Positions 1 to 8,413 of a stretch of 45,668 nucleotides of DNA are shown piece after piece. The translations under genes and the position numbers were made by a program. The notes beneath the pieces were generated by a model. The model was not told the DNA's origin. It was given only the letters and a program-made list of their open reading frames with translations, and made no database searches. This DNA comes from Pseudomonadota bacterium (GTDB lineage: Bacteria > Pseudomonadota > Alphaproteobacteria > Rhizobiales > Xanthobacteraceae), in assembly GCA_023422775.1 (NCBI GenBank), contig JAFAGM010000129.1, positions 1 to 45,668 on the forward strand, written 5' to 3'. Every line of letters starts with the position of its first letter. The stretch's first letter is position 1.

Positions 1-2075
1 GGTCTCGACGGCGCGGCGGCGCCGGGCGGCGGTGCAACGCGCCCTGGCCTTCGGGCAGCGTCCGGCACGGCCGCCGGTGCAGCCTGCATACCCGGTGCGG
101 GCCTGGTAACACCCGGCCGCGGCGATACGGCCGGAGCTGCGGGAGCGGTAGCCGCGCCCCCCGGCCTGGCGCGGGCAGGACCACCCGGCGCTGCCGGAGC
201 CGCGGATGCCGGTGGCGTCACGCCAGGTGCAGATCTCGCCCCCGGCGCGAGCCTCGCACCCGGATTGACCGCGCCCGGCGGCGATACCGCAGCGCTCGGG
301 GGTGCGGGCGGCGCCCCCCTGGCGCCCGGAACCGGCAGCGCATTGGGCCTCGGCAAAGGCTGGTTCGGCGCCAGGGCGTTCGGCACGTTCGCAGGCTGCG
401 TTCCGTTTGGCCTCCCGGTCGGTCCGCCCGCCGCGCCTGGCGCGCCCGGCAAACCCGTCCTCACCGCAGGATTGATCGAAGCGCTCGGCGGCACCGGCGC
501 TCTGCCCTGCTGGATCAGCGTGGCTCTTTGCGCGACAGCCGGCGGCAGCACCGGCGTGGCACCGCCCTGCCGCTGCGCGCCCGCCACGACCGGCGCCGGA
601 ACGGCTCCATTCTGCCTGGCGCCGGCCCTCATGCCCGGCACGGGGCCGAGCGGGCCTGGCGGAGGCGGCCTGTTGATGACGTTGTTGATGACCGCCCTGT
701 TGTGGATGTTGGCAAAGATGATGTTGTTCGGCGGCGGCGCCACATACACCGGCGCCCGCACGTAGACCGGGATCGGCACGAAGATCGGCTGCGGCAGGAT
801 GAACAACGCGACCGGCGGCGGCGGTGGCGGCAACACGATGAAATCATCCGGCGGCGGCGGCAAATAGAACACCGGCGGCGGAGGCGGCGGCACGAAGTCG
901 AATTCGGGATCGCTGAACGCCAGCACGGGACGCTCGACATAGATGAACTCGTCCGCCGGCGGCGGCGGCACGTCGTAATCGATGACGTCGAAAGTCGGCG
1001 GCGGCTCGATCGGCGCGGTGAGAATGGCAAGGCGGCGGCGCGCGTCGGCGGCATGCGGGCCGCGTGGATAGCGTTGCAGATACGACCAATAGGCGTTCGG
1101 GGTGTCGGTGCGGTAGGTGCGGCGCCATGTGATCGCTTCGCGCCGCGCCGCGACGATCGCCCTCACCCGCTTTGCCAGCGGATCGCTGCCGTAGGCGCCG
1201 AGGAAGTCCTCGTAGCCCTGGAGCGTGTCGCGCTCGAGCGCGGCAGTATAGGCCTCCTGCACACCGAGTTCGCGGATCGGTTTGTCGCGGATCGCGGCGA
1301 CCTGGTCCGCCGGCGCCGGCGCGGGCGCATCCGGCGCGCGCTCGAAGAACATGAAGGGCGTATCGACCTTCTGGCTGTCCCACGGCACCTGTGCGCCCTT
1401 GCTGGCTTCGTTGACCCGCAGCCGCAGGCGGTTGAAGACCTCCGGCAACGGCAATCCACCCGTTCGGATCATCTCGGCCAGCGACTGGGCATAGATGCCG
1501 TACGGTCCCTGCTCGACCGGCGCCACCGTTCCGGGCGCCGCGTTGAACGCGATCAGCATGTGCGGCTCGGCTTCCACCAGCGCAAACCCGCTTGCGATCT
1601 GTCCATTGACGAAAGGCTGCTGCCGCGCGGCGTCCAGCACGACGATGCCGGCCTTCATCGACAGCGAGGCGAGTTGCCGGACGTAGTCGCCGACCCGCAA
1701 TGCCTCGATCGGAACATCGGTGTCGCGGTTGATCGCGGAATCCACCGGCACGAAATAGTTGTCGCCCGCCAGTTGCAGCCCGTAACCGGCGAGATAGACC
1801 ATCGCGACCGTGTCCGGACCCGAGGCTTCGGCCTTGTTGATGAAGTCGCGGAAACTCTTGCGCAGCGTGTCGCCATCGAGATCGCGGGCGCCGATCACGT
1901 CGAAGCCGGCAGCCTGCAGCGTCTGCGCGATCAGGCCGGCATCGTTGGCCGCCGTCGCCAGCGGCGATTTCGCGTAAGCCGCGTTGCCGACCACCAGCGC
2001 AATCCGCTTTTCGGGCTGCTGGGCGGCGGCGGCGCTGAAATACCCCGCCAGTCCCGAGATCGCGACCAGGCACAT
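1..2075 (-). CDS. Secreted caspase-fold (peptidase C14-like) protein with dead catalytic site and long Pro/Ala-rich tail; C-terminus beyond window
   Basis: The frame stays open to the window edge, giving at least 691 codons. The N-terminus is a hydrophobic signal peptide ending in an AAAAQQ-type cleavage region. It is followed by the caspase p20 opening KRIALVVGNAAY and by LAGDNYFVPVD, both typical of bacterial C14 proteins. The active-site histidine motif (usually GHG) reads GYG (Tyr98), and the cysteine motif (usually DACR) reads DAAR (Ala150), so both catalytic residues are absent. From about residue 380 the chain is Pro-, Ala- and Gly-rich low complexity. The ATG at 2075 has no Shine-Dalgarno and gives a signal peptide without basic residues. 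An ATG at 2109 with a fair ribosome site (AGGG) would give a normal basic n-region, but it lies one base out of frame across a run of five A (2100-2104). A TTG at 2090 is another option. The fold is fairly sure; the role (scaffold or regulator) is unknown. Confidence 0.8.
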   Translation of the reverse strand, partial: MCLVAISGLAGYFSAAAAQQPEKRIALVVGNAAYAKSPLATAANDAGLIAQTLQAAGFDVIGARDLDGDTLRKSFRDFINKAEASGPDTVAMVYLAGYGLQLAGDNYFVPVDSAINRDTDVPIEALRVGDYVRQLASLSMKAGIVVLDAARQQPFVNGQIASGFALVEAEPHMLIAFNAAPGTVAPVEQGPYGIYAQSLAEMIRTGGLPLPEVFNRLRLRVNEASKGAQVPWDSQKVDTPFMFFERAPDAPAPAPADQVAAIRDKPIRELGVQEAYTAALERDTLQGYEDFLGAYGSDPLAKRVRAIVAARREAITWRRTYRTDTPNAYWSYLQRYPRGPHAADARRRLAILTAPIEPPPTFDVIDYDVPPPPADEFIYVERPVLAFSDPEFDFVPPPPPPVFYLPPPPDDFIVLPPPPPPVALFILPQPIFVPIPVYVRAPVYVAPPPNNIIFANIHNRAVINNVINRPPPPGPLGPVPGMRAGARQNGAVPAPVVAGAQRQGGATPVLPPAVAQRATLIQQGRAPVPPSASINPAVRTGLPGAPGAAGGPTGRPNGTQPANVPNALAPNQPLPRPNALPVPGARGAPPAPPSAAVSPPGAVNPGARLAPGARSAPGVTPPASAAPAAPGGPARARPGGAATAPAAPAVSPRPGVTRPAPGMQAAPAAVPDAARRPGRVAPPPGAAAPSR

Positions 2076-2457
2076 CGAGAGAACAGACAAATTTCTTGCA
2101 AAACGCATCGATCGCACCCTGTCGCCGCCCGAACGCGGCAAGAAACGCGGCATGGAACGCGGCATGGAACGCGGCATGGAACGCGCGTTCACCTGAACAT
2201 TACTTGAACAGAATGCGGTACCAGGCAAGCCGCGGCGCAAATCAAATCGATCCCCTTCTACTTTTACTTTGCATGGGGTTGTTTTGCCGTTTTTGTCTGC
2301 CCTCCGGTGCACCGCCGCCGCACGGTTCCGTCCAGATTCGCATTGTCGCTGCCTGCGGGCAGGCGTATCGTCGGGACAATCGCAATCGCCCGCATCGTGA
2401 GGCGACGACGCGAATTCCTCCGGTGTGCCGATTGCCCATCGCAATGGAGGAATCGCC
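2076..2457. other. Divergent intergenic region between caspase-like gene and YbaK-type gene
   Basis: Besides the 12-bp tandem repeat it holds an A/T-richer stretch around 2240-2300. The promoters of both divergent genes presumably lie there, but I cannot assign -35/-10 boxes with confidence. No RNA gene or further protein is visible. Confidence 0.5.
2151..2186. repeat. Three perfect copies of a 12-bp tandem repeat
   Basis: The unit GCATGGAACGCG occurs three times without mismatch, with a partial extra copy just before it. It lies upstream of the caspase-like gene, about 75-110 bases before the annotated start, so it could sit in the leader or promoter. Each copy carries an ATG on the plus strand, but no sensible plus-strand protein follows. 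Confidence 0.85.
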
Positions 2458-2925
2458 ATGACCGTTTCCCCGACCCTGCAGAAGTTCCTGGACAAGACCG
2501 TCACCTACAACGTGATTGCGCATGCGCCGACCATGTCGTCGACGCGAACGGCCGAGGCTTGCCATGTGCCGGGCGACGCGCTCGCCAAGGCCCTCGTGCT
2601 TCGCCGCGACGGCGGCTACATGATGGCGATCCTTCCGGCATCGCGCCATCTGCATTTGTCGGCCCTGAAGACACAACTCGGCCACAAGGTGGATCTGGCG
2701 ACCGAAGAAGAGGTCGCTAAGCTGTTCGACGATTGCGAACGCGGGGCCGTGCCGCCGGTCGGCGAGTGCTACGGGCTCGATGTCATCGTTGACGACAGCA
2801 TCGACACGCAACGCGAGATCTTCATGGAGGCTGGCGACCACGCCACGCTCATCCGTCTGGACGGCGAGCAGTTCGCACGGTTGACCGCCAAGGCCTGGCA
2901 TGGCCACTTCACCACGCACGACTGA
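2458..2925 (+). CDS. Stand-alone YbaK/EbsC-type aminoacyl-tRNA deacylase-like protein
   Basis: This 155-residue protein fits the YbaK/prolyl-tRNA-synthetase-associated fold, whose members hydrolyse mischarged tRNA in trans. Family marks are the segment ALAKALVLRRDGG with the conserved lysine (Lys44), which in characterised members is needed for activity, and the glycine/proline loop GAVPPVGECYGL near residue 100. The start at 2458 is supported by GGAGG seven bases upstream; an in-frame ATG at 2425 has no such site. Exact specificity (Cys-tRNAPro as in YbaK, Ala-tRNAPro as in ProXp-ala, or something else) cannot be read from the sequence. The prolyl-tRNA synthetase at 11985-13304 lacks its own editing insertion, so a free-standing editor in the same genome makes biological sense. 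The gene appears monocistronic and is convergent with the CBS gene. Confidence 0.8.
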   Translation: MTVSPTLQKFLDKTVTYNVIAHAPTMSSTRTAEACHVPGDALAKALVLRRDGGYMMAILPASRHLHLSALKTQLGHKVDLATEEEVAKLFDDCERGAVPPVGECYGLDVIVDDSIDTQREIFMEAGDHATLIRLDGEQFARLTAKAWHGHFTTHD

Positions 2926-2981
2926 AGCCGCTCGGCCCGGGCATGCGCGCAGTCGATGACCTCCAGCCGGGTAATCCGTAG

Positions 2982-3009
2982 CTGATCGCGGTCGAACCGC
3001 CGCGATCAG
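2982..3009. terminator. Hairpin between convergent genes
   Basis: CTGATCGCGG and CCGCGATCAG form a perfect 10-bp stem around an 8-base loop. It lies midway between the 3' ends of the YbaK-type gene (2925) and the CBS gene (3045). Flanking T-tracts are weak on both strands, so it may act as a bidirectional or partly factor-dependent terminator. Confidence 0.55.
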
Positions 3010-3044
3010 TCGTATCAATGCGCCTCGACCGCGAGGTTCAGCCG

Positions 3045-3464
3045 TCAGTGATGGGCAGAAACGCTCTTCACGTAGCCGGACATCAGCTCACCCGATGTCG
3101 AATGGCTGACGTCGCCCAGGCTGATCATGCCGACCATCCGCTTGTTCTTGTTGATCACCGGCAGCCTGCGGACCTTCAGCGTTTCCATGTGATGAATGGC
3201 CTTGGCGAGGTCGTCGTCCTCCCGGCAGCAGTGGATGCCGTCGGTCATCACGTCGCTCGCCTTGGCGCGGCTGGCATCGAAGCCGTTGCCGGCGAGGCCT
3301 TTGCAAACGATGTCGCGATCGGTCACCATCCCGACCAGCCGGTCGTCTTCGCCGATCGGAATGCAGCCGATATCATGCGCTCGCATCAGCTTTGCGATTT
3401 CGGTAATCGGCGTGTCGGGGCTGACCCAGTCGACGCCCTTGTGCATCGCGTCCTTGACTTTCAT
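3045..3464 (-). CDS. Two-CBS-domain protein
   Basis: The 139-residue protein consists of a single Bateman module: CBS1 about residues 8-60 (MVTDRDIVCKG closes it) and CBS2 about 72-130 (RRLPVINKNKRMVGMISLGDV). CBS pairs bind adenosyl ligands such as AMP, ATP or SAM and usually act as sensors on partner proteins. No catalytic domain is attached, so the partner is unknown. The ATG at 3464 has GGAG eight bases upstream. There is no signal peptide, so it is cytoplasmic. It stands alone, about 180 bases downstream of the carbonic anhydrase gene on the same strand, with which it could be co-transcribed. Confidence 0.9.
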   Translation of the reverse strand: MKVKDAMHKGVDWVSPDTPITEIAKLMRAHDIGCIPIGEDDRLVGMVTDRDIVCKGLAGNGFDASRAKASDVMTDGIHCCREDDDLAKAIHHMETLKVRRLPVINKNKRMVGMISLGDVSHSTSGELMSGYVKSVSAHH

Positions 3465-3645
3465 GGCGGATCTCCGTTGCTGCGATTTCAGGTGGTATCC
3501 ACGTGATGCAGAACAGTTTCCCCCTTGGCGCGATTATACGACGGATCGACCGGCCCGGCATCGCAAAAAGCAATGACAACTTCTTGAGGCTGACGCCGTT
3601 GCCACTTGCGTGGCTGCGGCCGGGCGCCGTGCTGACCGGGGCAGA

Positions 3646-4380
3646 TCAGTTCACCAGATCGACCTTGCCCGTCGCCAGCCGATAGATGCCGCCGACTACC
3701 TTGAGCTTGTTCTGCTCGACGGCGGCGTTGAGGATCGGCGTTGCAGATTTCAGCCTGGCGACATTGTCGATCACGTTCTGCCGGATGGCGTTGTCGAGCG
3801 CGTTTCCGCTCTGCTGCGCCGACGCCTTCACTGCGGGCGCGATCGCCGCGACCAGCGACGGGATGTGTCCGGGCAGCGGCTTGTCGTCCTTGAGCGATTT
3901 GATCGTCGCATCGACCGCTCCGCAACTGTCATGGCCAAGCACCAGGATCATCGGCGTGCCGAGCACGGCGACGGTATATTCCATGCTCGCAACCGTATCG
4001 TTGTTGGCGAAATTGCCGGCCACGCGGCAGACGAAGAGATCGCCCCGCGCGCTGTCGAAGGCATATTCGGGTGCGATCCGGGAATCGGCGCAACTCAGGA
4101 CGGCCGCAAAGGGATTCTGCCCGCCAACCAATGCCTCACGCTCATGCTTGAAGTCGTGGCGCCGCGACTTGCCGCCAACGTAGCGCGCGTTTCCTTCCAT
4201 CAATCGCTTCAGCGCGGCATCCGGCGACAGCACGTTCTGCGGCTTGGGAGGAGCTTTGTTATCCTTGGCGCTGGCTGTGTCGGCGAGCATCAGCCCAAGT
4301 GCCGAGGCCGCGAACAGAACAACGGAACGCCGCGACGGTGACGCCGGATGAATCCGATCCAATGAACATTTTTCGCACAT
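3646..4380 (-). CDS. Exported beta-class carbonic anhydrase
   Basis: The 244-residue protein interconverts CO2 and bicarbonate. All beta-class zinc and catalytic residues are present: Cys97 with Asp99-Ser-Arg101 (CADSR), then His150 and Cys153 (GHDSCG). Before the enzyme domain there is a leader with SRRSVVLFAA followed by a hydrophobic run ending in ADTASA, which reads as a Tat-type signal peptide, so the enzyme should work in the periplasm. An unusual short n-region containing MCEKC precedes it. GAGGAAAA lies about eight bases before the ATG. Family members with leader peptides exist, but most beta-enzymes are cytosolic. The role here could be periplasmic CO2/bicarbonate supply or pH control. 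Confidence 0.9.
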   Translation of the reverse strand: MCEKCSLDRIHPASPSRRSVVLFAASALGLMLADTASAKDNKAPPKPQNVLSPDAALKRLMEGNARYVGGKSRRHDFKHEREALVGGQNPFAAVLSCADSRIAPEYAFDSARGDLFVCRVAGNFANNDTVASMEYTVAVLGTPMILVLGHDSCGAVDATIKSLKDDKPLPGHIPSLVAAIAPAVKASAQQSGNALDNAIRQNVIDNVARLKSATPILNAAVEQNKLKVVGGIYRLATGKVDLVN

Positions 4381-4589
4381 TGCAATTTTCCTCGACCTTG
4401 CGGCTTACGACGTCCGGATGGCGACGCTCGAATTCCTGATCATTATGGTTGCGCAGCACAACTTCGCGCAGACAGGATGCTTAAGTCTTGGCTCTTACTT
4501 TATTCTTAAGTTGCAATAGCGGACGTATTAAACCAGAAAGCAATCAAACGTTGCATGAACGAATTTGCTGCGAGACGTCCGGACGTTGG

Positions 4590-7500
4590 TTATAGCGTCT
4601 GCACATCCACCACGCCCGACACCGCCTTGATCGCGCCGGCGATCTGCGGCGACACCTTGAAACGACCGGGAAGCTTCATCTCCACCTCGGTTTGCAGGTC
4701 GAGCATGATGACGAGAGAGACGTCGCCGTCGGCGCCAACCGGCGGCGCAGGCACCGGCTTCGCCAGCGCGCCTTTAACCGGGCCGCCCGAGGCGGCGGCT
4801 TCCGGCATGTTGAGCCGCCGCGCGATAGACTCCAGCGGCTTGGTGTCGCGCACAAAGATCCGCAGGCCCTTCTGGGTTTTTGCCGCGGCTGCATCGAGCG
4901 GTTCGGCATGCAGCACCCTCGCCCGCACGTCCTCGCCCTGCAACTCGGCGCCGAGTTGCAGCAGCACGGCAGCACCCGGCTCCAGCACGTCGCGATACTG
5001 CGCGAGGCCTTCGGAAAACAGCACCGCCTCGAAATGACCGGTCGGGTCCGACAGGCCCATGATGCCCATCTTGTTGCCGGTCTTGGTGCGCCGCTCCATC
5101 CGCGACACCACGGTGGCCGCAACCTTGCCCGCGGTCGCGCCGGTTTTGACGGCGCGCGAGAATTCCGCCCAGGACTGCACGCGCAGCCGCTTCAGCGCGG
5201 TCGCGTAGTCATCGAGCGGGTGGCCGGAAAGGAAGAAGCCGACGGCATCGTATTCGCGGCGGAGCTTTTCGGCGGGCAGCCACGACTCGATCTGCGGCAG
5301 CATGATGGTCGGCGCATCGGAGGCATTCCCGAACATGTCGTTCTGCCCGATCGTTGCGGCCTCATGGCTGCGCTGGCACGCCGCCAGGATCGCTTCCGCC
5401 CCGGCGAACACCCGCGCGCGGTTCGAATCGAGCGTGTCGAAGGCGCCGGCGGCAGCGAGGCTTTCGATCACCCGCTTGTTGATGGCGCGCGGATTGACGC
5501 GCGCGGCGAAGTCGGCGAGCGAGGTGAAGACGCCCTTGCGCCGTTCTTCCACGATCAGCTCGACCGCCTGCGGTCCGACGCCCTTGAGCGCTGCGAGCGC
5601 GTAATAGATGGTATTTTCGCCGACCTCGAAGGTCGCGTCGGAACGGTTGATGTTGGGCGCCTCGACCTTGATGCCGAGGCGCTGCGCCTCGGCGCGAAAT
5701 TCCGACAGCTTGTCGGTGTTGTTGAGTTCGAGCGTCATCGACGCCGCGAGGAACTCCACCGGGTAATGCGCCTTCATGTAGGCGGTGTGATAGGACACCA
5801 GCGCATAGGCCGCGGCGTGGCTCTTGTTGAAGCCGTAGTCGGCGAACTTCGCCAAAAGTTCGAAGATCGTGTCGGCCTGCCCTTTCGGCACGCCGTTCCT
5901 GACCGCACCGGCAACGAAGATGTCGCGCTGCTTGTCCATCTCGGCGCGGATCTTCTTGCCCATCGCGCGGCGCAGCAGGTCGGCGTCGCCGAGCGAATAG
6001 CCCGACATCACCTGGGCGATCTGCATCACCTGTTCCTGGTAGATGATGACGCCGAAGGTTTCTTTCAGGATCGGCTCCAGCACCGGATGCAGATATTCCG
6101 GTTCCTCGTCGCCATGCTTGCGGGCGCAATAGGTCGGGATGTTCGCCATCGGGCCCGGACGGTAGAGCGCGACCAGCGCGATGATGTCCTCGAAACGGTC
6201 GGGCCGCATGTCGATCAGCGCCCGCCGCATGCCCTGGCTTTCCACCTGGAACACGCCGACCACCTCGCCGCGCGCCAGCATCTGGTAGCTCACGGCATCA
6301 TCGATCGGCAGCGTCGCGAGATCGACATGGATATCGCGCGGCTTGAGCAGCTTGCATGCGACGTCCAGCACGGTCAGCGTCTTCAGGCCGAGGAAGTCGA
6401 ACTTGACGAGCCCCGCCGGCTCGACCCATTTCATGTTGAACTGGGTCACCGGCATGTCCGACTTCGGATCCCGGTACATCGGCACGAGCTCGCTCAAGGG
6501 GCGATCGCCGATCACGATGCCGGCCGCGTGGGTCGAGGCGTGGCGGGTCAGGCCTTCGAGGCGCTGGGCGATGTCGAAGGCGCGCGCCACCACCGGATCT
6601 TCGTCGCGGAATGCCTGGAGTTTTGGTTCGCTCTCGATTGCCTGCGCCAGCGTCACCGGCGCGGCCGGATTCTGCGGCACCAGTTTTGTCAGCTTGTCGA
6701 CCTGGCCGTAGGGCATCTGCAGCACGCGGCCGACGTCGCGCAGCACGCCGCGCGCCTGCAGCGTACCGAAGGTGATGATCTGCGCCACCTGATCGCGGCC
6801 GTAACGCTGCTGCACGTACTGGATCACCTCGCCGCGGCGGTCCTGGCAGAAGTCGATGTCGAAGTCCGGCATCGAGACGCGCTCGGGATTGAGGAAACGC
6901 TCGAACAGCAGGCCGAACTTGATCGGGTCGAGGTCGGTGATGGTCAGCGCCCACGCGACCAGCGAGCCCGCGCCCGAGCCGCGGCCCGGCCCAACCGGGA
7001 TGCCTTGCAACTTCGCCCATTTGATGAAGTCGGAGACGATCAGGAAGTAGCCCGCGTATTTCATGCGCATGATGACGTCGAGTTCGAACGCCAGGCGCTT
7101 GTTGTAGATTTCTTCCGTGGTGCCCTGCGACAGGCCGTGCACGCGCAGGCGGTTGGCCAGCCCCTCCTCCGCCTGCCGCTTCAGTTCGGCCGCCTCGACA
7201 GCGGCGGCATCGGAGCTTGCGGCGGCGCCGACCGTGAAGAACGGCAGGATAGGCTTGCGTGTCCTTGGCCGGAACGAACAGCGCTCCGCGATTTCGACGG
7301 TGGAGGCCAGCGCTTCCGGGATGTCGGCAAACAATACCGCCATCTCGGCGCGCGTCTTGAAGCGGTGATCGGGCGTGAGCTGCTCGCGGTCGGTCTCGGC
7401 GATCAGCTTGCCGCCGGCGATGCACAACAGCGCGTCGTGGGCTTCGTAATCGTCATTGCCCGCGAAATAAGGCTCGTTGGTCGCAACCAGCGGCAGGCCC

Positions 7501-8099
7501 TTCTCATAGGCAAGGTCGATCAAACCTGCCTCGGTGCGGCGCTCCTTGTCGATGCCGTGGCGCTGCAGTTCGATGTACAGCCGGTCCCCGAACAGGCTCG
7601 CGAGCCGATCGCATCGCACGGCGGCGAGCGCCGCCTGATCCGCACCGAGCGCCAGCGCGATCGGTCCGTCTGGTCCGCCGGTCAGCGCGATCAGATCCTC
7701 GGCATCCTCGTTCAGCCAGTCGAGCTTGATATGCGGCGCCTGGTGAACCGGCGTTTCCAGGAACGCCCGCGAGTTGAGCCGCATCAGGTTGCGATAGCCG
7801 CGTTCGCGCGCCGCCAGCAGCACGATTCGCGACGGTGTCGCGGCCAGCGAGTTTCGCACATTGGGATCGACATCGCCGAAATCGATGGCGAGTTCGCAGC
7901 CGACGATCGGCTGGATGCCGTAGCCCGCCATCTTGTCGGAGAATTCCAGCGCCCCGAACATGTTGTCGGTATCGGTCAGCGCCAGCGCCGGCTGGCGGTC
8001 GGCCTTCGCCAGTTCGCCAAGCTTGGCGATCTTGATCGAGCCCTTCAGCAGCGAATAGGCCGAATGAACGTGGAGATGAACGAATCCGGCACTGGGCAT
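4590..8099 (-). CDS. dnaE: DNA polymerase III alpha subunit
   Basis: At 1169 residues it is the normal size for the replicative polymerase subunit DnaE1. In order: PHP domain with the metal-binding start HLHVHSAYS (residues 8-16); palm and nucleotide-binding PGRGSGAGS (371-379); catalytic PDFDIDF (411-417, with Asp412 and Asp414); the third-aspartate region KFDFLGLKTL near 565; finger and tandem HhH regions (ALKGVGPQAV); and a C-terminal OB-fold region. The PHP histidines are kept, unlike in the E. coli enzyme. The start MPSAGFVHLH matches the usual N-terminus. A small SOS-boxed gene lies 177 bases upstream on the same strand, so part of dnaE transcription could come from that promoter, although no second LexA box is seen directly before dnaE. 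Confidence 0.98.
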   Translation of the reverse strand: MPSAGFVHLHVHSAYSLLKGSIKIAKLGELAKADRQPALALTDTDNMFGALEFSDKMAGYGIQPIVGCELAIDFGDVDPNVRNSLAATPSRIVLLAARERGYRNLMRLNSRAFLETPVHQAPHIKLDWLNEDAEDLIALTGGPDGPIALALGADQAALAAVRCDRLASLFGDRLYIELQRHGIDKERRTEAGLIDLAYEKGLPLVATNEPYFAGNDDYEAHDALLCIAGGKLIAETDREQLTPDHRFKTRAEMAVLFADIPEALASTVEIAERCSFRPRTRKPILPFFTVGAAASSDAAAVEAAELKRQAEEGLANRLRVHGLSQGTTEEIYNKRLAFELDVIMRMKYAGYFLIVSDFIKWAKLQGIPVGPGRGSGAGSLVAWALTITDLDPIKFGLLFERFLNPERVSMPDFDIDFCQDRRGEVIQYVQQRYGRDQVAQIITFGTLQARGVLRDVGRVLQMPYGQVDKLTKLVPQNPAAPVTLAQAIESEPKLQAFRDEDPVVARAFDIAQRLEGLTRHASTHAAGIVIGDRPLSELVPMYRDPKSDMPVTQFNMKWVEPAGLVKFDFLGLKTLTVLDVACKLLKPRDIHVDLATLPIDDAVSYQMLARGEVVGVFQVESQGMRRALIDMRPDRFEDIIALVALYRPGPMANIPTYCARKHGDEEPEYLHPVLEPILKETFGVIIYQEQVMQIAQVMSGYSLGDADLLRRAMGKKIRAEMDKQRDIFVAGAVRNGVPKGQADTIFELLAKFADYGFNKSHAAAYALVSYHTAYMKAHYPVEFLAASMTLELNNTDKLSEFRAEAQRLGIKVEAPNINRSDATFEVGENTIYYALAALKGVGPQAVELIVEERRKGVFTSLADFAARVNPRAINKRVIESLAAAGAFDTLDSNRARVFAGAEAILAACQRSHEAATIGQNDMFGNASDAPTIMLPQIESWLPAEKLRREYDAVGFFLSGHPLDDYATALKRLRVQSWAEFSRAVKTGATAGKVAATVVSRMERRTKTGNKMGIMGLSDPTGHFEAVLFSEGLAQYRDVLEPGAAVLLQLGAELQGEDVRARVLHAEPLDAAAAKTQKGLRIFVRDTKPLESIARRLNMPEAAASGGPVKGALAKPVPAPPVGADGDVSLVIMLDLQTEVEMKLPGRFKVSPQIAGAIKAVSGVVDVQTL

Positions 8100-8276
8100 G
8101 GTCGCTTAACGGGCTCTTTGCATCGCGGTTGGGAAGCGGTCGGCGGTCGCTGATGCGCCCCGACTCGCCTCCGCGATGGTGATGCCTTGGCCTTGCAGAG
8201 TCCACGCGGAAGGCGCTGCTTGCGCGCACCATCCGGCTTTTCCCCAACCCGCCGGGTTCGGCAGACACCACCGGTA

Positions 8277-8375
8277 TCAAAGCTGGGGAATCAACTGCGC
8301 CCAGACTGCGATCATCCCGACGAACAGCGTGATCGACGCCAGCGCCGCGGCTTCTTCCACAAACGTCCTCAACAT
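8277..8375 (-). CDS. 32-residue single-span membrane peptide, probably SOS-induced
   Basis: A short frame starts at ATG 8375 with AGGAG seven bases upstream and ends at TGA 8277-8279. The peptide begins MLRTFVEEAAALASITL. Residues about 9-29 form one hydrophobic helix, followed by a short polar end (PQL). Two LexA-type boxes lie 20-53 bases upstream on the promoter side. No homology is claimed. Size, single transmembrane span and LexA control match SidA of Caulobacter, a 29-residue inner-membrane division inhibitor made during the SOS response, but the sequence likeness cannot be judged here. The ribosome site, the codon usage typical of the region and the regulatory setting argue for a real gene. 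Other readings are a leader peptide for dnaE or a type I toxin-like peptide. Confidence 0.7.
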   Translation of the reverse strand: MLRTFVEEAAALASITLFVGMIAVWAQLIPQL

Positions 8376-8395
8376 GTGCGACTCCTACGACACAA

Positions 8396-8410
8396 GAACA
8401 TATAAGGAAC
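8396..8410 (-). promoter_or_regulatory. LexA (SOS) box, proximal
   Basis: Read on the minus strand the site is GTTCCTTATATGTTC, a perfect match to the alphaproteobacterial LexA operator GTTC-N7-GTTC. It ends 20 bases before the start codon of the 32-residue peptide gene and includes the A/T-rich TTATAT, a possible -10 element. LexA binding here would block transcription. Confidence 0.75.
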
Positions 8411-8413
8411 AAT

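Noticed and set aside
844..2073. A 409-codon minus-strand frame overlapping the caspase-like gene
   Set aside because: It is shifted relative to the frame with the caspase motifs and is an Arg/Gly/Ala-rich shadow.
4575..4586. Perfect palindrome ACGTCCGGACGT just after dnaE, as a terminator
   Set aside because: It has no loop and no T-tract on either strand; a 12-base palindrome can arise by chance in this composition.
4692..8153. A plus-strand open frame of 1153 codons opposite dnaE
   Set aside because: It is antisense to a clear DnaE; its His/Arg/Asp-rich composition is what high-GC third-position bias gives on the opposite strand, and no family is recognisable.
8245..8259. Small hairpin after the 32-residue peptide gene as a terminator
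   Set aside because: The stem is only five bases and no T-tract follows, so it is too weak to annotate.
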